A stretch of 12,347 bases of DNA from Pseudomonadota bacterium (GTDB taxonomy: Bacteria; Pseudomonadota; Gammaproteobacteria; Burkholderiales; Burkholderiaceae_D). The notes under the pieces are model-generated. The model searched no databases. It saw only the letters and a list, made by a program, of their open reading frames with translations, and was not told the origin of the DNA. Made by a program: the position numbers and the translations under genes. This document shows, in pieces, positions 6,580-12,347 of the stretch (position 1 is the stretch's first letter; every line of letters starts with the position of its first letter). The stretch covers positions 1-12,347 of the forward strand of contig JAFAGG010000113.1 of assembly GCA_023422955.1 (NCBI GenBank), read 5' to 3'.

Positions 6580-6623
6580 GGTCGCTTTCAGCCGGCCGTT
6601 GCTAACGAGGACTGAAAGCGACC
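6580..6623 (-). terminator. Long perfect hairpin after the zinc-finger gene
   Basis: GGTCGCTTTCAG (6580-6591) and CTGAAAGCGACC (6612-6623) form a perfect 12-bp stem with a 20-nt loop. It starts 7 bp after the stop codon of the zinc-finger gene, where a terminator would be expected for the ilvE/zinc-finger unit. No U-tract follows on either strand, so the role could be termination with other factors or 3'-end protection of the mRNA. Confidence 0.6.
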
Positions 6624-6629
6624 CAGGAG

Positions 6630-6836
6630 TCAGTGATGTCCCGGCTTCGCCATAGCGCCCGGCGACAGCTTGTAGATGGTGCCGCAGTAAGGGCAGCGTG
6701 CTTCGCCCTTGGCATCGAAGTCGAGATAGACGCGCGGGTGCGATGACCACAGCGGCATCTTGGGGTTAGGGCAATAAGCCGATTTGTAGCTTGCGTCATC
6801 CAGCAGGACCGGATCCATTTCGATTTTTTCAGTCAT
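6630..6836 (-). CDS. Small CHCC-type zinc-finger protein
   Basis: This 68-residue protein resembles the zf-CHCC family, related to the zinc-binding part of the mitochondrial complex I subunit NDUFS6. Cys22 and His33 (CPNPKMPLWSSHPRVYL) and Cys48 and Cys51 (CPYCGTIY) form the four-ligand site. The exact role in bacteria is not established. The start is well supported: GGGAG lies 6 bases before the ATG at 6836 (ACGGGAGATCATC-ATG). The gene is 30 bp downstream of ilvE on the same strand, so the two are probably co-transcribed. Placement next to ilvE is, as I recall, common in betaproteobacteria. Confidence 0.9.
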   Translation of the reverse strand: MTEKIEMDPVLLDDASYKSAYCPNPKMPLWSSHPRVYLDFDAKGEARCPYCGTIYKLSPGAMAKPGHH

Positions 6837-6866
6837 GATGATCTCCCGTAACTCTTCATAGTTAAA

Positions 6867-7787
6867 TTAAACCAGCGTCAGCCAATGCTTGTATTGCGGT
6901 GCCTTGCCGGCGACCACATCGAAGAACAGTGACTGCAGTTTTTCCGTGATGGGGCCGCGTGCACCGGAACCGATGGTGCGGTTGTCCAGTTCGCGGATCG
7001 GCGTGATTTCAGCTGCAGTGCCGGTGAAGAAGGCTTCATCGCAACAATACACTTCGTCACGCGTAATGCGTTTTTCAACGACTTCTATGCCCAGGTCGCG
7101 CGCCATGGTAAGCACGGCGTCGCGGGTAATGCCATCCAGGCAAGAAGCCAGGTCCGGCGTATAGATCTTGCGGTTTCTGACAATGAATACGTTTTCGCCC
7201 GAACCTTCCGACACATAACCTTCGGTGTCCAGCAGCAGCGCTTCATCGTAGCCGTCAGCCAGCGCTTCCTGGTTGGCGAGGATGGAGTTGATGTAATAAC
7301 CGGAAGCCTTGGCGCGCACCAGCGAAACGTTCACATGGTGGCGGGTGAAGGAAGAGGTCTTCACGCGTATGCCCTTGGCCATGCCGTCTTCGCCCAAATA
7401 GGCACCCCATGGCCAGGCAGCGACCGCTACGTGGATCTGGTTGCCCTTGGCGGAAATACCCAGCTTTTCGGAGCCGATCCAAACCAGTGGGCGAAGGTAG
7501 CAGGACTCCAATTTGTTTTCGCGTACGACCTGCAGTTGTGCCTGCATCAGCGTATCCATGTCGAAGGGAATATTCAGCTGGAATATCTTTGCTGAATTGA
7601 ACAGGCGTTGAGTATGTTCCTTCAGGCGGAAAATGGCGGTGCCCTTGTCGGTTTTGTAAGCGCGCACGCCTTCAAAAACAGCCATGCCGTAATGCAGACT
7701 ATGGGTCAGCACATGGACGTTGGCATCGCGCCAGTCTATCAGTTCGCCGTCTTTCCAAATCTTACCGTCGCGGTCGGCCATGGACAT
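6867..7787 (-). CDS. ilvE: Branched-chain amino acid aminotransferase
   Basis: This PLP enzyme of the fold-IV aminotransferase class catalyses the last step of valine, leucine and isoleucine synthesis, and the first step of their breakdown, exchanging the amino group with 2-oxoglutarate/glutamate. It has 306 residues, a normal length. THSLHYGMAVFEGVRAY (28-44) contains the substrate-gate and PLP-phosphate region. Lys160 in VRAKASGYYINS is the Schiff-base lysine. EGYVSEGSGENVF (189-201) includes Glu194, which contacts the PLP ring nitrogen. TGTAAEITPI near the C-terminus binds phosphate. Start ATG 7787 is preceded by GGAG 7 bases upstream (CTGGAGAATTCCC-ATG); Met3 is an alternative. It is divergent from pgk and leads into the zinc-finger gene. 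Confidence 0.96.
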   Translation of the reverse strand: MSMADRDGKIWKDGELIDWRDANVHVLTHSLHYGMAVFEGVRAYKTDKGTAIFRLKEHTQRLFNSAKIFQLNIPFDMDTLMQAQLQVVRENKLESCYLRPLVWIGSEKLGISAKGNQIHVAVAAWPWGAYLGEDGMAKGIRVKTSSFTRHHVNVSLVRAKASGYYINSILANQEALADGYDEALLLDTEGYVSEGSGENVFIVRNRKIYTPDLASCLDGITRDAVLTMARDLGIEVVEKRITRDEVYCCDEAFFTGTAAEITPIRELDNRTIGSGARGPITEKLQSLFFDVVAGKAPQYKHWLTLV

Positions 7788-7896
7788 GGGGAATTCTCCA
7801 GAATTTTTCGCAAAACAGCGATTTTAACGGAATAATCGCCTTGCCCCCAGCCTTTGGGAAATATGAAAAGAGGCGGCAGGAGTTGCGCGCGCTTTG

Positions 7897-7915
7897 AAAA
7901 AATGGCGGTCCGCCA
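7897..7915 (-). promoter_or_regulatory. Palindrome with T-run in the ilvE-pgk divergent intergenic region
   Basis: TGGCGGTCCGCCA (7903-7915) is a perfect 13-bp inverted repeat around a central base. Read on the minus strand it is a 5-bp stem with a 3-nt loop followed by six T residues (7902-7897), about 110 bp upstream of the ilvE start. It could be a short terminator or attenuator in an ilvE leader, or a protein-binding operator placed between the two divergent genes. The stem is short. Confidence 0.4.
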
Positions 7916-7973
7916 AATCTCAACAATTGATGCCGCGCAACGCAAAACCGTGTAGGGACTAGGGTCGGTGCGG

Positions 7974-7979
7974 TAGAAT
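7974..7979 (+). promoter_or_regulatory. Possible -10 element of the pgk promoter
   Basis: TAGAAT lies 32 bp before the pgk ATG and matches the sigma-70 -10 consensus at five of six positions. Transcription would start near 7986. The hexamer 17 bp upstream (7951-7956, TGTAGG) is a poor -35 match, so the assignment rests on the -10 sequence and its position. Confidence 0.4.
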
Positions 7980-8011
7980 ACGCCTTTTCAGTTTGTTCAT
8001 AAAATAGAGCC

Positions 8012-9202
8012 ATGCAATTCCAGCGACTCAGCGACCTGATCAATCAAGGCAAGCTCCAGAATCAGCGTGTTTTTATCCGTGTCGACCTCAATGTGCCGCA
8101 GGACGACGCCGGCAACATCACCGAAGATACCCGCATCCGCGCTTCCATCCCCGCGATCCAGCAAGCCTTGCAGGCTGGCGCGGCCGTAATGGTGACTTCG
8201 CATCTCGGCCGTCCTATCGAGGGCGAGCTGAAAGCCGAAGACAGCCTGGCGCCGATTGCCAAACGTTTGTCGGAATTGCTGAATGTTCCGGTTGAGTTGA
8301 AGCAGAACTGGGTCGATTGTGTCGATGTCGCGCCGGGCCAGGTGGTATTGCTGGAAAACTGCCGCGTCAACAAAGGCGAAAAGAAGAATAGCGACGAGCT
8401 GGCTCAGAAGATGGCCAAGCTGTGCGACGTGTATGTGAACGATGCCTTCGGCACCGCGCATCGCGCCGAAGCCACTACGCATGGCATTGCGCAGTATGCG
8501 CCTGTCGCCTGCGCCGGCCCTCTGCTCGCAGCCGAACTGGATGCGCTGGGCAAGGCATTGCACAATCCGGCTCGCCCGATGGTGGCGATTGTTGCCGGTT
8601 CCAAGGTGTCGACCAAGCTGACGATTCTGAAATCGCTGGCCGATAAGGTGGATAGACTGATCGTAGGCGGCGGCATTGCCAATACCTTCATGGCGGCAGC
8701 CGGCCTGAAGATAGGCAAGTCGCTGGCGGAGCGGGAATTGGTGAGCGACGCGAAAGCGATCATGGACATGATGACTGAACGCGGCGCCACGGTGCCGCTG
8801 CCGGTGGACGTGGTGTGCGCGAAGGAATTCGCACCGACCGCGCAGGCGACGGTCAAAGATGTCAAGGACGTGGCGGATGACGACATGATTCTCGACATCG
8901 GTCCGAAGACGGCAGCGATGCTGGCAACCCAATTGGGCGAAGCCGGCACCATCGTCTGGAACGGGCCGATCGGCGTATTCGAATTCGACCAGTTCGCCGA
9001 AGGCACCAAAACGCTGGCGCTGGCAATAGCGGAATCCAAGGCATTTTCGATTGCCGGCGGCGGCGATACGCTGGCGGCAATTGCCAAGTACGGCATCGCA
9101 GACAAGATCAGTTATATCTCGACCGGCGGCGGCGCTTTCCTGGAATTCCTGGAAGGGAAGACGTTGCCGGCGGTGGAGGTATTGCTGCAGCGGGCGAAGT
9201 AA
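8012..9202 (+). CDS. pgk: Phosphoglycerate kinase
   Basis: This cytosolic enzyme transfers phosphate from 1,3-bisphosphoglycerate to ADP in glycolysis and acts in reverse in gluconeogenesis. The 396 residues match the usual bacterial length. Family signatures run in order: FIRVDLNVP (21-29), SHLGRP (63-68), LLENCRVNKGEKKN (113-126), YVNDAFGTAHR (141-151), GSKVSTK (196-202), the hinge region VGGGIANTF, nucleotide-binding WNGPIGVFEF (316-325) and GGGDTLAA (349-356). The usual ENVRF-type motif reads ENCRV here, a common variant in betaproteobacteria as I recall. The start at ATG 8012 has only a weak upstream AGAG, but the protein aligns from its first residues. fbaA follows after about 210 bp containing a large palindromic repeat. 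Confidence 0.97.
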   Translation: MQFQRLSDLINQGKLQNQRVFIRVDLNVPQDDAGNITEDTRIRASIPAIQQALQAGAAVMVTSHLGRPIEGELKAEDSLAPIAKRLSELLNVPVELKQNWVDCVDVAPGQVVLLENCRVNKGEKKNSDELAQKMAKLCDVYVNDAFGTAHRAEATTHGIAQYAPVACAGPLLAAELDALGKALHNPARPMVAIVAGSKVSTKLTILKSLADKVDRLIVGGGIANTFMAAAGLKIGKSLAERELVSDAKAIMDMMTERGATVPLPVDVVCAKEFAPTAQATVKDVKDVADDDMILDIGPKTAAMLATQLGEAGTIVWNGPIGVFEFDQFAEGTKTLALAIAESKAFSIAGGGDTLAAIAKYGIADKISYISTGGGAFLEFLEGKTLPAVEVLLQRAK

Positions 9203-9212
9203 GTTTGTTTTT

Positions 9213-9310
9213 CCCTCCCCTTCAAGGGGAGGGTTAGGGTGGGGGGATGGGTTTCTGCGAAAACTGTGTCAACCCATCCCCCTCCCCCACCTCCCCCTTG
9301 AAGGGGGAGG
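9213..9310. repeat. Palindromic REP/MITE-like intergenic repeat with G-rich arms
   Basis: A left arm (9213-9253) and right arm (9271-9310) are near-perfect inverted copies around a 17-nt centre. Each arm also contains its own hairpin: CCTCCCCTTCAAGGGGAGG on the left, and the right equivalent CCTCCCCCTT-G-AAGGGGGAGG, a perfect 10-bp stem. The whole could fold as a long hairpin or as two separate ones. It begins 10 bp after the pgk stop and contains no open frame. The C-rich/G-rich design resembles short non-coding palindromic repeats scattered between genes in many proteobacterial chromosomes. No U-tract follows, so it is not a canonical terminator, although it could still affect read-through from pgk to fbaA. 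Confidence 0.85.
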
Positions 9311-9411
9311 AGTAGATAAGTCTAGTCATATATTAATCGCGGCACAGACCGCGCATCGTCGGCCGCAGGCGGGCGATGAATGATGAATGAATTTTTGTTT
9401 TGGAGAACACC

Positions 9412-10476
9412 ATGCCTCTCGTATCCATGCGTCAATTACTGGATCACGCCGCTGAAAACGGCTACGGTCTGCCGGCTTTTAACGTCAACAACCTGGAACA
9501 GGTTACGGCAATCATGGAAGCGGCGCATGAAACCGGTTCGCCGGTCATCATGCAGGCATCGGCCGGCGCGCGCAAATATGCGGGCGAGCCCTTCCTGCGC
9601 CACCTGATCGAGGCGGCGGTCGAAGCCTATCCGCATATTCCGGTCGTCATGCACCAGGACCACGGCCAGTCGCCGGCGGTGTGTATGGCGGCGATCCGTT
9701 CCGGCTTTACTTCGGTCATGATGGACGGTTCGCTGATGGAAGACGGCAAGTCGGTCGCCAGCTACGAGTACAACGTGGAAGTGTCGCGCAAGGTGGTCGA
9801 GTTTTCGCATGCGATCGGCGTGACGGTGGAAGCGGAGCTGGGCGTGCTGGGTTCGCTGGAAACCATGATGGGCGACAAGGAAGACGGCCACGGCGCGGAA
9901 GGCACGATGACCCGCGAACAATTGCTGACCGACGTCGAGCAGGCCGCCGACTTTGTGAAGAAAACCCAATGCGATGCGCTGGCAATTGCGATCGGCACGT
10001 CCCACGGTGCTTATAAATTCACCAAGAAGCCGACTGGTGACATCCTGGCGATCGACCGCATCAGGGAAATCCACGCGCGCATTCCGAACACGCACCTGGT
10101 GATGCATGGTTCGTCGTCGGTGCCGCAGGAATTGCTGGCCATCATCCGCGAGTTCGGCGGCGACATGAAGGAAACCTATGGCGTGCCGGTCGAGGAAATC
10201 CAGGAAGGCATCAAGCACGGCGTACGCAAGATCAATATCGATACCGACATTCGCCTGGCGATGACGGCCGCGATCCGCCGCTTCTTCCATGAGAACCCGT
10301 CCAAGTTCGATCCGCGCGAATACCTGAAGCCGGCGCGCGAAGCTGCCAAGCAAGTGGTGAAGGCGCGTTTCCTGGCATTCGGCTGCGAAGGCCAGGCGGC
10401 CAAGATCAAGCCGCTGACGCTGGAAAAAATGGCGGAAAAGTACAAAAAGGGTGAACTTGCACAAATCGTGCAGTAA
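9412..10476 (+). CDS. fbaA: Class II fructose-bisphosphate aldolase
   Basis: This zinc-dependent aldolase cleaves fructose 1,6-bisphosphate to dihydroxyacetone phosphate and glyceraldehyde 3-phosphate, or condenses them in gluconeogenesis and related cycles. The 354 residues from ATG 9412 (MPLVSMRQLL) fit the Calvin-cycle-type class II subtype, CbbA-like. HQDHG at 81-85 holds the catalytic Asp83 and zinc ligand His84. GTSHGAYKF supplies zinc ligand His198 and MHGSSS His232. KINIDTDIR (273-281) binds substrate phosphate. GGAG lies 6 bases before the ATG, so the in-frame TTG at 9400 is rejected. It is downstream of pgk; the long gap suggests its own promoter, but none is clear to me. A hairpin separates it from purC. 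Confidence 0.96.
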   Translation: MPLVSMRQLLDHAAENGYGLPAFNVNNLEQVTAIMEAAHETGSPVIMQASAGARKYAGEPFLRHLIEAAVEAYPHIPVVMHQDHGQSPAVCMAAIRSGFTSVMMDGSLMEDGKSVASYEYNVEVSRKVVEFSHAIGVTVEAELGVLGSLETMMGDKEDGHGAEGTMTREQLLTDVEQAADFVKKTQCDALAIAIGTSHGAYKFTKKPTGDILAIDRIREIHARIPNTHLVMHGSSSVPQELLAIIREFGGDMKETYGVPVEEIQEGIKHGVRKINIDTDIRLAMTAAIRRFFHENPSKFDPREYLKPAREAAKQVVKARFLAFGCEGQAAKIKPLTLEKMAEKYKKGELAQIVQ

Positions 10477-10499
10477 AATGGCGCCTTAGTAAAAGGCTC

Positions 10500-10525
10500 C
10501 TGAAACCGGTGAAAAGCCGTTTCAG
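10500..10525 (+). repeat. Small inverted repeat after fbaA
   Basis: CTGAAAC (10500-10506) and GTTTCAG (10519-10525) form a 7-bp stem that can extend by two C-G pairs with one bulged base. It starts about 23 bp after the fbaA stop. No T-run follows. It may protect the fbaA mRNA end or work together with the hairpin just downstream. Confidence 0.45.
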
Positions 10526-10543
10526 CCAGCAAGGAACCGGCCG

Positions 10544-10582
10544 GCGGGTGTAGAGCGACTACACCCGCAGGTTTAGCTTTTT
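10544..10582 (+). terminator. Terminator or attenuator hairpin before purC
   Basis: GCGGGTGTAG (10544-10553) and CTACACCCGC (10559-10568) form a perfect 10-bp GC-rich stem with a 5-nt loop, followed by AGGTTTAGCTTTTT. The T5 run begins 9 bp after the stem, slightly far for a strong intrinsic terminator. The hairpin ends only 23 bp before the purC start, so it could terminate fbaA transcripts, attenuate entry into the pur genes, or sit in the purC leader. Confidence 0.6.
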
Positions 10583-10591
10583 GGAAAGCCC

Positions 10592-11488
10592 ATGAACAGC
10601 CTCTACCAGACCACGATTTCTTCCCTGCCTTTGCTAGGCAGCGGCAAAGTGCGCGACAACTACGCCGTCGATAACGACAAGCTGCTGATCGTGACCACCG
10701 ATCGCCTGTCCGCCTTCGACGTGGTGATGAACGAGCCGATTCCGGCCAAGGGTCGCATGCTCAACCAGATGTCCAATTTCTGGTTCGACAAGCTCGCCGC
10801 CATCGTGCCGAATCACCTGACTGGCATTCCGCCGGAAACCGTGGTGCATGCCGATGAAATCGGGCAGGTAAAGGGTCGTGCCGTGGTTGCCAAGCGCCTG
10901 AAGCCCATCCTGGTGGAAGCCGTGGTACGCGGTTACATCATCGGTTCCGGCTGGAAAGATTACCAGGCCACCGGCAAGATGTGCGGCATAGAACTGCCGG
11001 CCGGCCTTAAGCAGGCCGATAAGCTGCCGCAACCTGTCTTCACGCCGGCAGCCAAGGCTGATGCGGGCGAGCACGACGAGAATATCAGCTTCGAGGAAAT
11101 GGAAAAGCGCATCGGCAAGGAGCTTGCTGAAAAAATCCGCGACGTATCCATCAAGCTCTACCAGGAAGCGGCCGATTATGCGGCCACGCGCGGCATCATC
11201 ATTGCCGACACCAAGTTCGAATTCGGGCTGGATGACAATGGCGTGCTGCACCTGATGGATGAAGTGCTCACTGCCGATTCCTCCCGCTTCTGGCCGGTCG
11301 ATTCTTACCGGCCCGGCATCTCGCCGCCATCCTTTGACAAGCAATTCGTGCGCGATTACCTGGAAACGCTGAAAGACTGGAACAAGAGTGCGCCAGCGCC
11401 GGCTTTGCCCGCCGATGTGATCGAGAAGACCGGTGCGAAATACCGCGAGGCGCTGGAGCGCCTGACCGGCGAAAAACTGAAAGACTGA
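10592..11488 (+). CDS. purC: Phosphoribosylaminoimidazole-succinocarboxamide (SAICAR) synthase
   Basis: PurC joins CAIR and aspartate using ATP to form SAICAR in de novo purine synthesis. The 298 residues match the longer subtype, which is closer in length to yeast Ade1 than to the roughly 240-residue E. coli enzyme. Motifs visible: GSGKVRDNY (16-24) for ATP binding, TTDRLSAFD (35-43), VEAVVRGYIIGSGWKDY (108-124), FTPAAKADAGEHDENIS (150-166), IIADTKFEFG, and MDEVLTADSSRFWP near the C-terminus. The start at ATG 10592 is preceded by GGAAAG 2 bases upstream. It is the first gene of a tight cluster: purE begins 2 bp after the purC stop. PurC uses the product of the next gene's enzyme. Confidence 0.97.
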   Translation: MNSLYQTTISSLPLLGSGKVRDNYAVDNDKLLIVTTDRLSAFDVVMNEPIPAKGRMLNQMSNFWFDKLAAIVPNHLTGIPPETVVHADEIGQVKGRAVVAKRLKPILVEAVVRGYIIGSGWKDYQATGKMCGIELPAGLKQADKLPQPVFTPAAKADAGEHDENISFEEMEKRIGKELAEKIRDVSIKLYQEAADYAATRGIIIADTKFEFGLDDNGVLHLMDEVLTADSSRFWPVDSYRPGISPPSFDKQFVRDYLETLKDWNKSAPAPALPADVIEKTGAKYREALERLTGEKLKD

Positions 11489-11490
11489 AG

Positions 11491-11988
11491 ATGAGCGATC
11501 AAACCTCTCCTGTAGTCGGCGTGATCATGGGTTCTTCCTCCGATTGGGAAGTGATGCAGCACGCAGTGGCAATCCTGAAGGAATTTGGCGTGCCGCATGA
11601 AGCGAAAGTCGTCTCCGCGCACCGCATGCCGGACGAGATGTTCTCCTATGCGGAAAGCGCCCGTACACGCGGCCTGCGCGCGATCATCGCCGGTGCCGGC
11701 GGCGCTGCCCATTTGCCAGGCATGGTAGCGGCCAAGACTATCGTGCCGGTGCTGGGCGTGCCGGTGCCGTCCCGTTATCTGCGCGGCGAAGACTCGTTGC
11801 ATTCCATCGTTCAGATGCCCAAGGGCATACCCGTTTCCACTTTCGCCATCGGCGAAGCGGGCGCTGCCAATGCAGCGCTGGCAGCGATTGCCATCCTGGC
11901 CGGCACCGATGAAGCGCTGGCCGACCGCCTGCAGGAATTCCGCAAACGCCAGACCCAGGCTGCGCAAGCAATGACTTTACCAACATGA
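11491..11988 (+). CDS. purE: N5-carboxyaminoimidazole ribonucleotide mutase, class I PurE
   Basis: PurE moves the carboxyl group of N5-CAIR to C4 of the ring to form CAIR, the substrate of PurC. The 165 residues match class I PurE. IMGSSSDW (12-19) contains the phosphate-binding loop. VVSAHRMPDEM (40-50) carries catalytic His44, which aligns with E. coli His45. GAGGAAHLPGM (68-78) is the glycine-rich site, followed by PVLGVPV and SIVQMPKGIPV. Presence of purK directly after it agrees with the two-enzyme PurK/PurE route of bacteria rather than the class II carboxylase route. Its TGA overlaps the purK ATG (ATGA, 11985-11988), implying translational coupling. Confidence 0.97.
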   Translation: MSDQTSPVVGVIMGSSSDWEVMQHAVAILKEFGVPHEAKVVSAHRMPDEMFSYAESARTRGLRAIIAGAGGAAHLPGMVAAKTIVPVLGVPVPSRYLRGEDSLHSIVQMPKGIPVSTFAIGEAGAANAALAAIAILAGTDEALADRLQEFRKRQTQAAQAMTLPT

Positions 11989-12347
11989 GCGAGCAACAAT
12001 CTCCTTCTCTTCCTCTTCTGCCGACCGCCAAGCCGGAAACCTGGCTGGGCGTTATGGGCGGCGGCCAATTGGGCCGCATGTTCGCGCACGCTGCGCAGCA
12101 AATGGGTTACAAGATCGCGGTGCTGGAACCTGCCAGGGATTGTCCCGCCGGCGACAGCGCCGATCATCTGCTGTCCGCGGATTACACCGATCCTGCCGCC
12201 CTGGCTGAACTGGCCAGTCAATGCGCGGCAGTGACCACCGAATTCGAGAATGTGCCGGCCGACAGCCTATCCTTTTTATCGCAGCGCACTTTCGTTGCGC
12301 CTTCGGCGCGCGCGGTATCGATTGCGCAGGACAGGATCGCCGAGAAG
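11985..12347 (+). CDS. purK: N5-carboxyaminoimidazole ribonucleotide synthase, N-terminal part
   Basis: PurK is an ATP-grasp ligase that converts AIR, bicarbonate and ATP to N5-CAIR, which PurE then uses. Only the first 121 codons are inside the window; the frame is open to the right edge. After an N-terminal extension of about 20 residues rich in Ser, Pro and Leu comes WLGVMGGGQLGRMF, the glycine-rich loop typical of PurK. KIAVLEPARDCPAG, AVTTEFENVP and FVAPSARAVSIAQDR follow, leading into the ATP-grasp domain. The ATG overlaps the purE stop in an ATGA. Completeness beyond the edge cannot be judged. Confidence 0.94.
   Translation, partial: MSEQQSPSLPLLPTAKPETWLGVMGGGQLGRMFAHAAQQMGYKIAVLEPARDCPAGDSADHLLSADYTDPAALAELASQCAAVTTEFENVPADSLSFLSQRTFVAPSARAVSIAQDRIAEK

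Noticed and set aside
7997..8932. 311-residue minus-strand frame opposite pgk
   Set aside because: It is fully overlapped by a complete pgk with all family motifs; its His/Arg/Gln-rich composition is typical of antisense frames and it has no domain.
9298..9334. Sigma-70 promoter for fbaA from TTGAAG (9298) and TATATT (9329)
   Set aside because: The 25-bp spacer is far outside the usual 16-18 bp, and the -35 candidate lies inside the palindromic repeat.
9203..9411. CRISPR-like or coding content in the repeat-rich gap after pgk
   Set aside because: There are only two inverted arms, no direct repeats with regular spacers, and no open frame with codon bias.
9436..10464. 342-residue minus-strand frame opposite fbaA
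   Set aside because: It is fully overlapped by a complete class II aldolase; its length reflects GC-rich codon bias that removes stops from the antisense frame.
1..12347. A hidden multi-gene defence, secretion or biosynthetic system
   Set aside because: Every substantial coding frame is accounted for by pilus, core-metabolism or conserved genes. The one unassigned gene has no partner suggesting such a system.

Overview
The window looks like a chromosomal segment of a betaproteobacterium in the Burkholderiales, most probably Oxalobacteraceae-like (Herminiimonas, Janthinobacterium and relatives). I infer this from protein similarity as I remember it and from the pgk / fbaA / purC-purE-purK neighbourhood; no search was run. 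Most of the window (about 2.7-12.3 kb) is GC-rich housekeeping sequence. The first 2.6 kb is visibly more AT-rich and carries type IV pilus genes and insertion-sequence remnants.

Region 1 (1-2684): the C-terminal end of an IS5-family transposase enters from the left edge. It is followed by a complete regulatory unit for a type IV major pilin: two copies of a 13-bp palindrome 51 bp apart, a textbook sigma-54 promoter, a pilA-like gene with an unusual repetitive leader, and an intrinsic terminator with a UUCG loop. Next comes a decayed IS5-family transposase (5' truncation, two frameshifts, one nonsense mutation). On the opposite strand lies a TfpX/TfpZ-family pilin accessory protein. Pilin and accessory gene are thus convergent and separated by a dead transposase.

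Region 2 (2685-6836): moaC (molybdenum cofactor synthesis, minus strand) is divergent from a BepA-like M48 metalloprotease with a TPR-type C-terminus (plus strand). A conserved protein of unknown function, a YheT-like alpha/beta hydrolase and a 68-residue CHCC zinc-finger protein follow on the minus strand. Long perfect hairpins lacking U-tracts follow moaC and the zinc-finger gene.

Region 3 (6867-12347): ilvE (minus strand, 30 bp upstream of the zinc-finger gene) is divergent from pgk. Then come fbaA and the purine cluster purC-purE-purK, the last cut by the window edge. pgk and fbaA encode glycolytic/gluconeogenic enzymes; PurK, PurE and PurC catalyse three consecutive steps from AIR to SAICAR. 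The pgk-fbaA gap holds a roughly 100-bp palindromic repeat whose arms have the pattern of G-quadruplex motifs, one on each strand. The fbaA-purC gap holds a 10-bp hairpin followed by a T-run.

I found no tRNA, rRNA, CRISPR array or obvious new multi-gene system. The parts most worth a second look are the pilin control region, the rearranged pilin/accessory locus and the palindromic element between pgk and fbaA.
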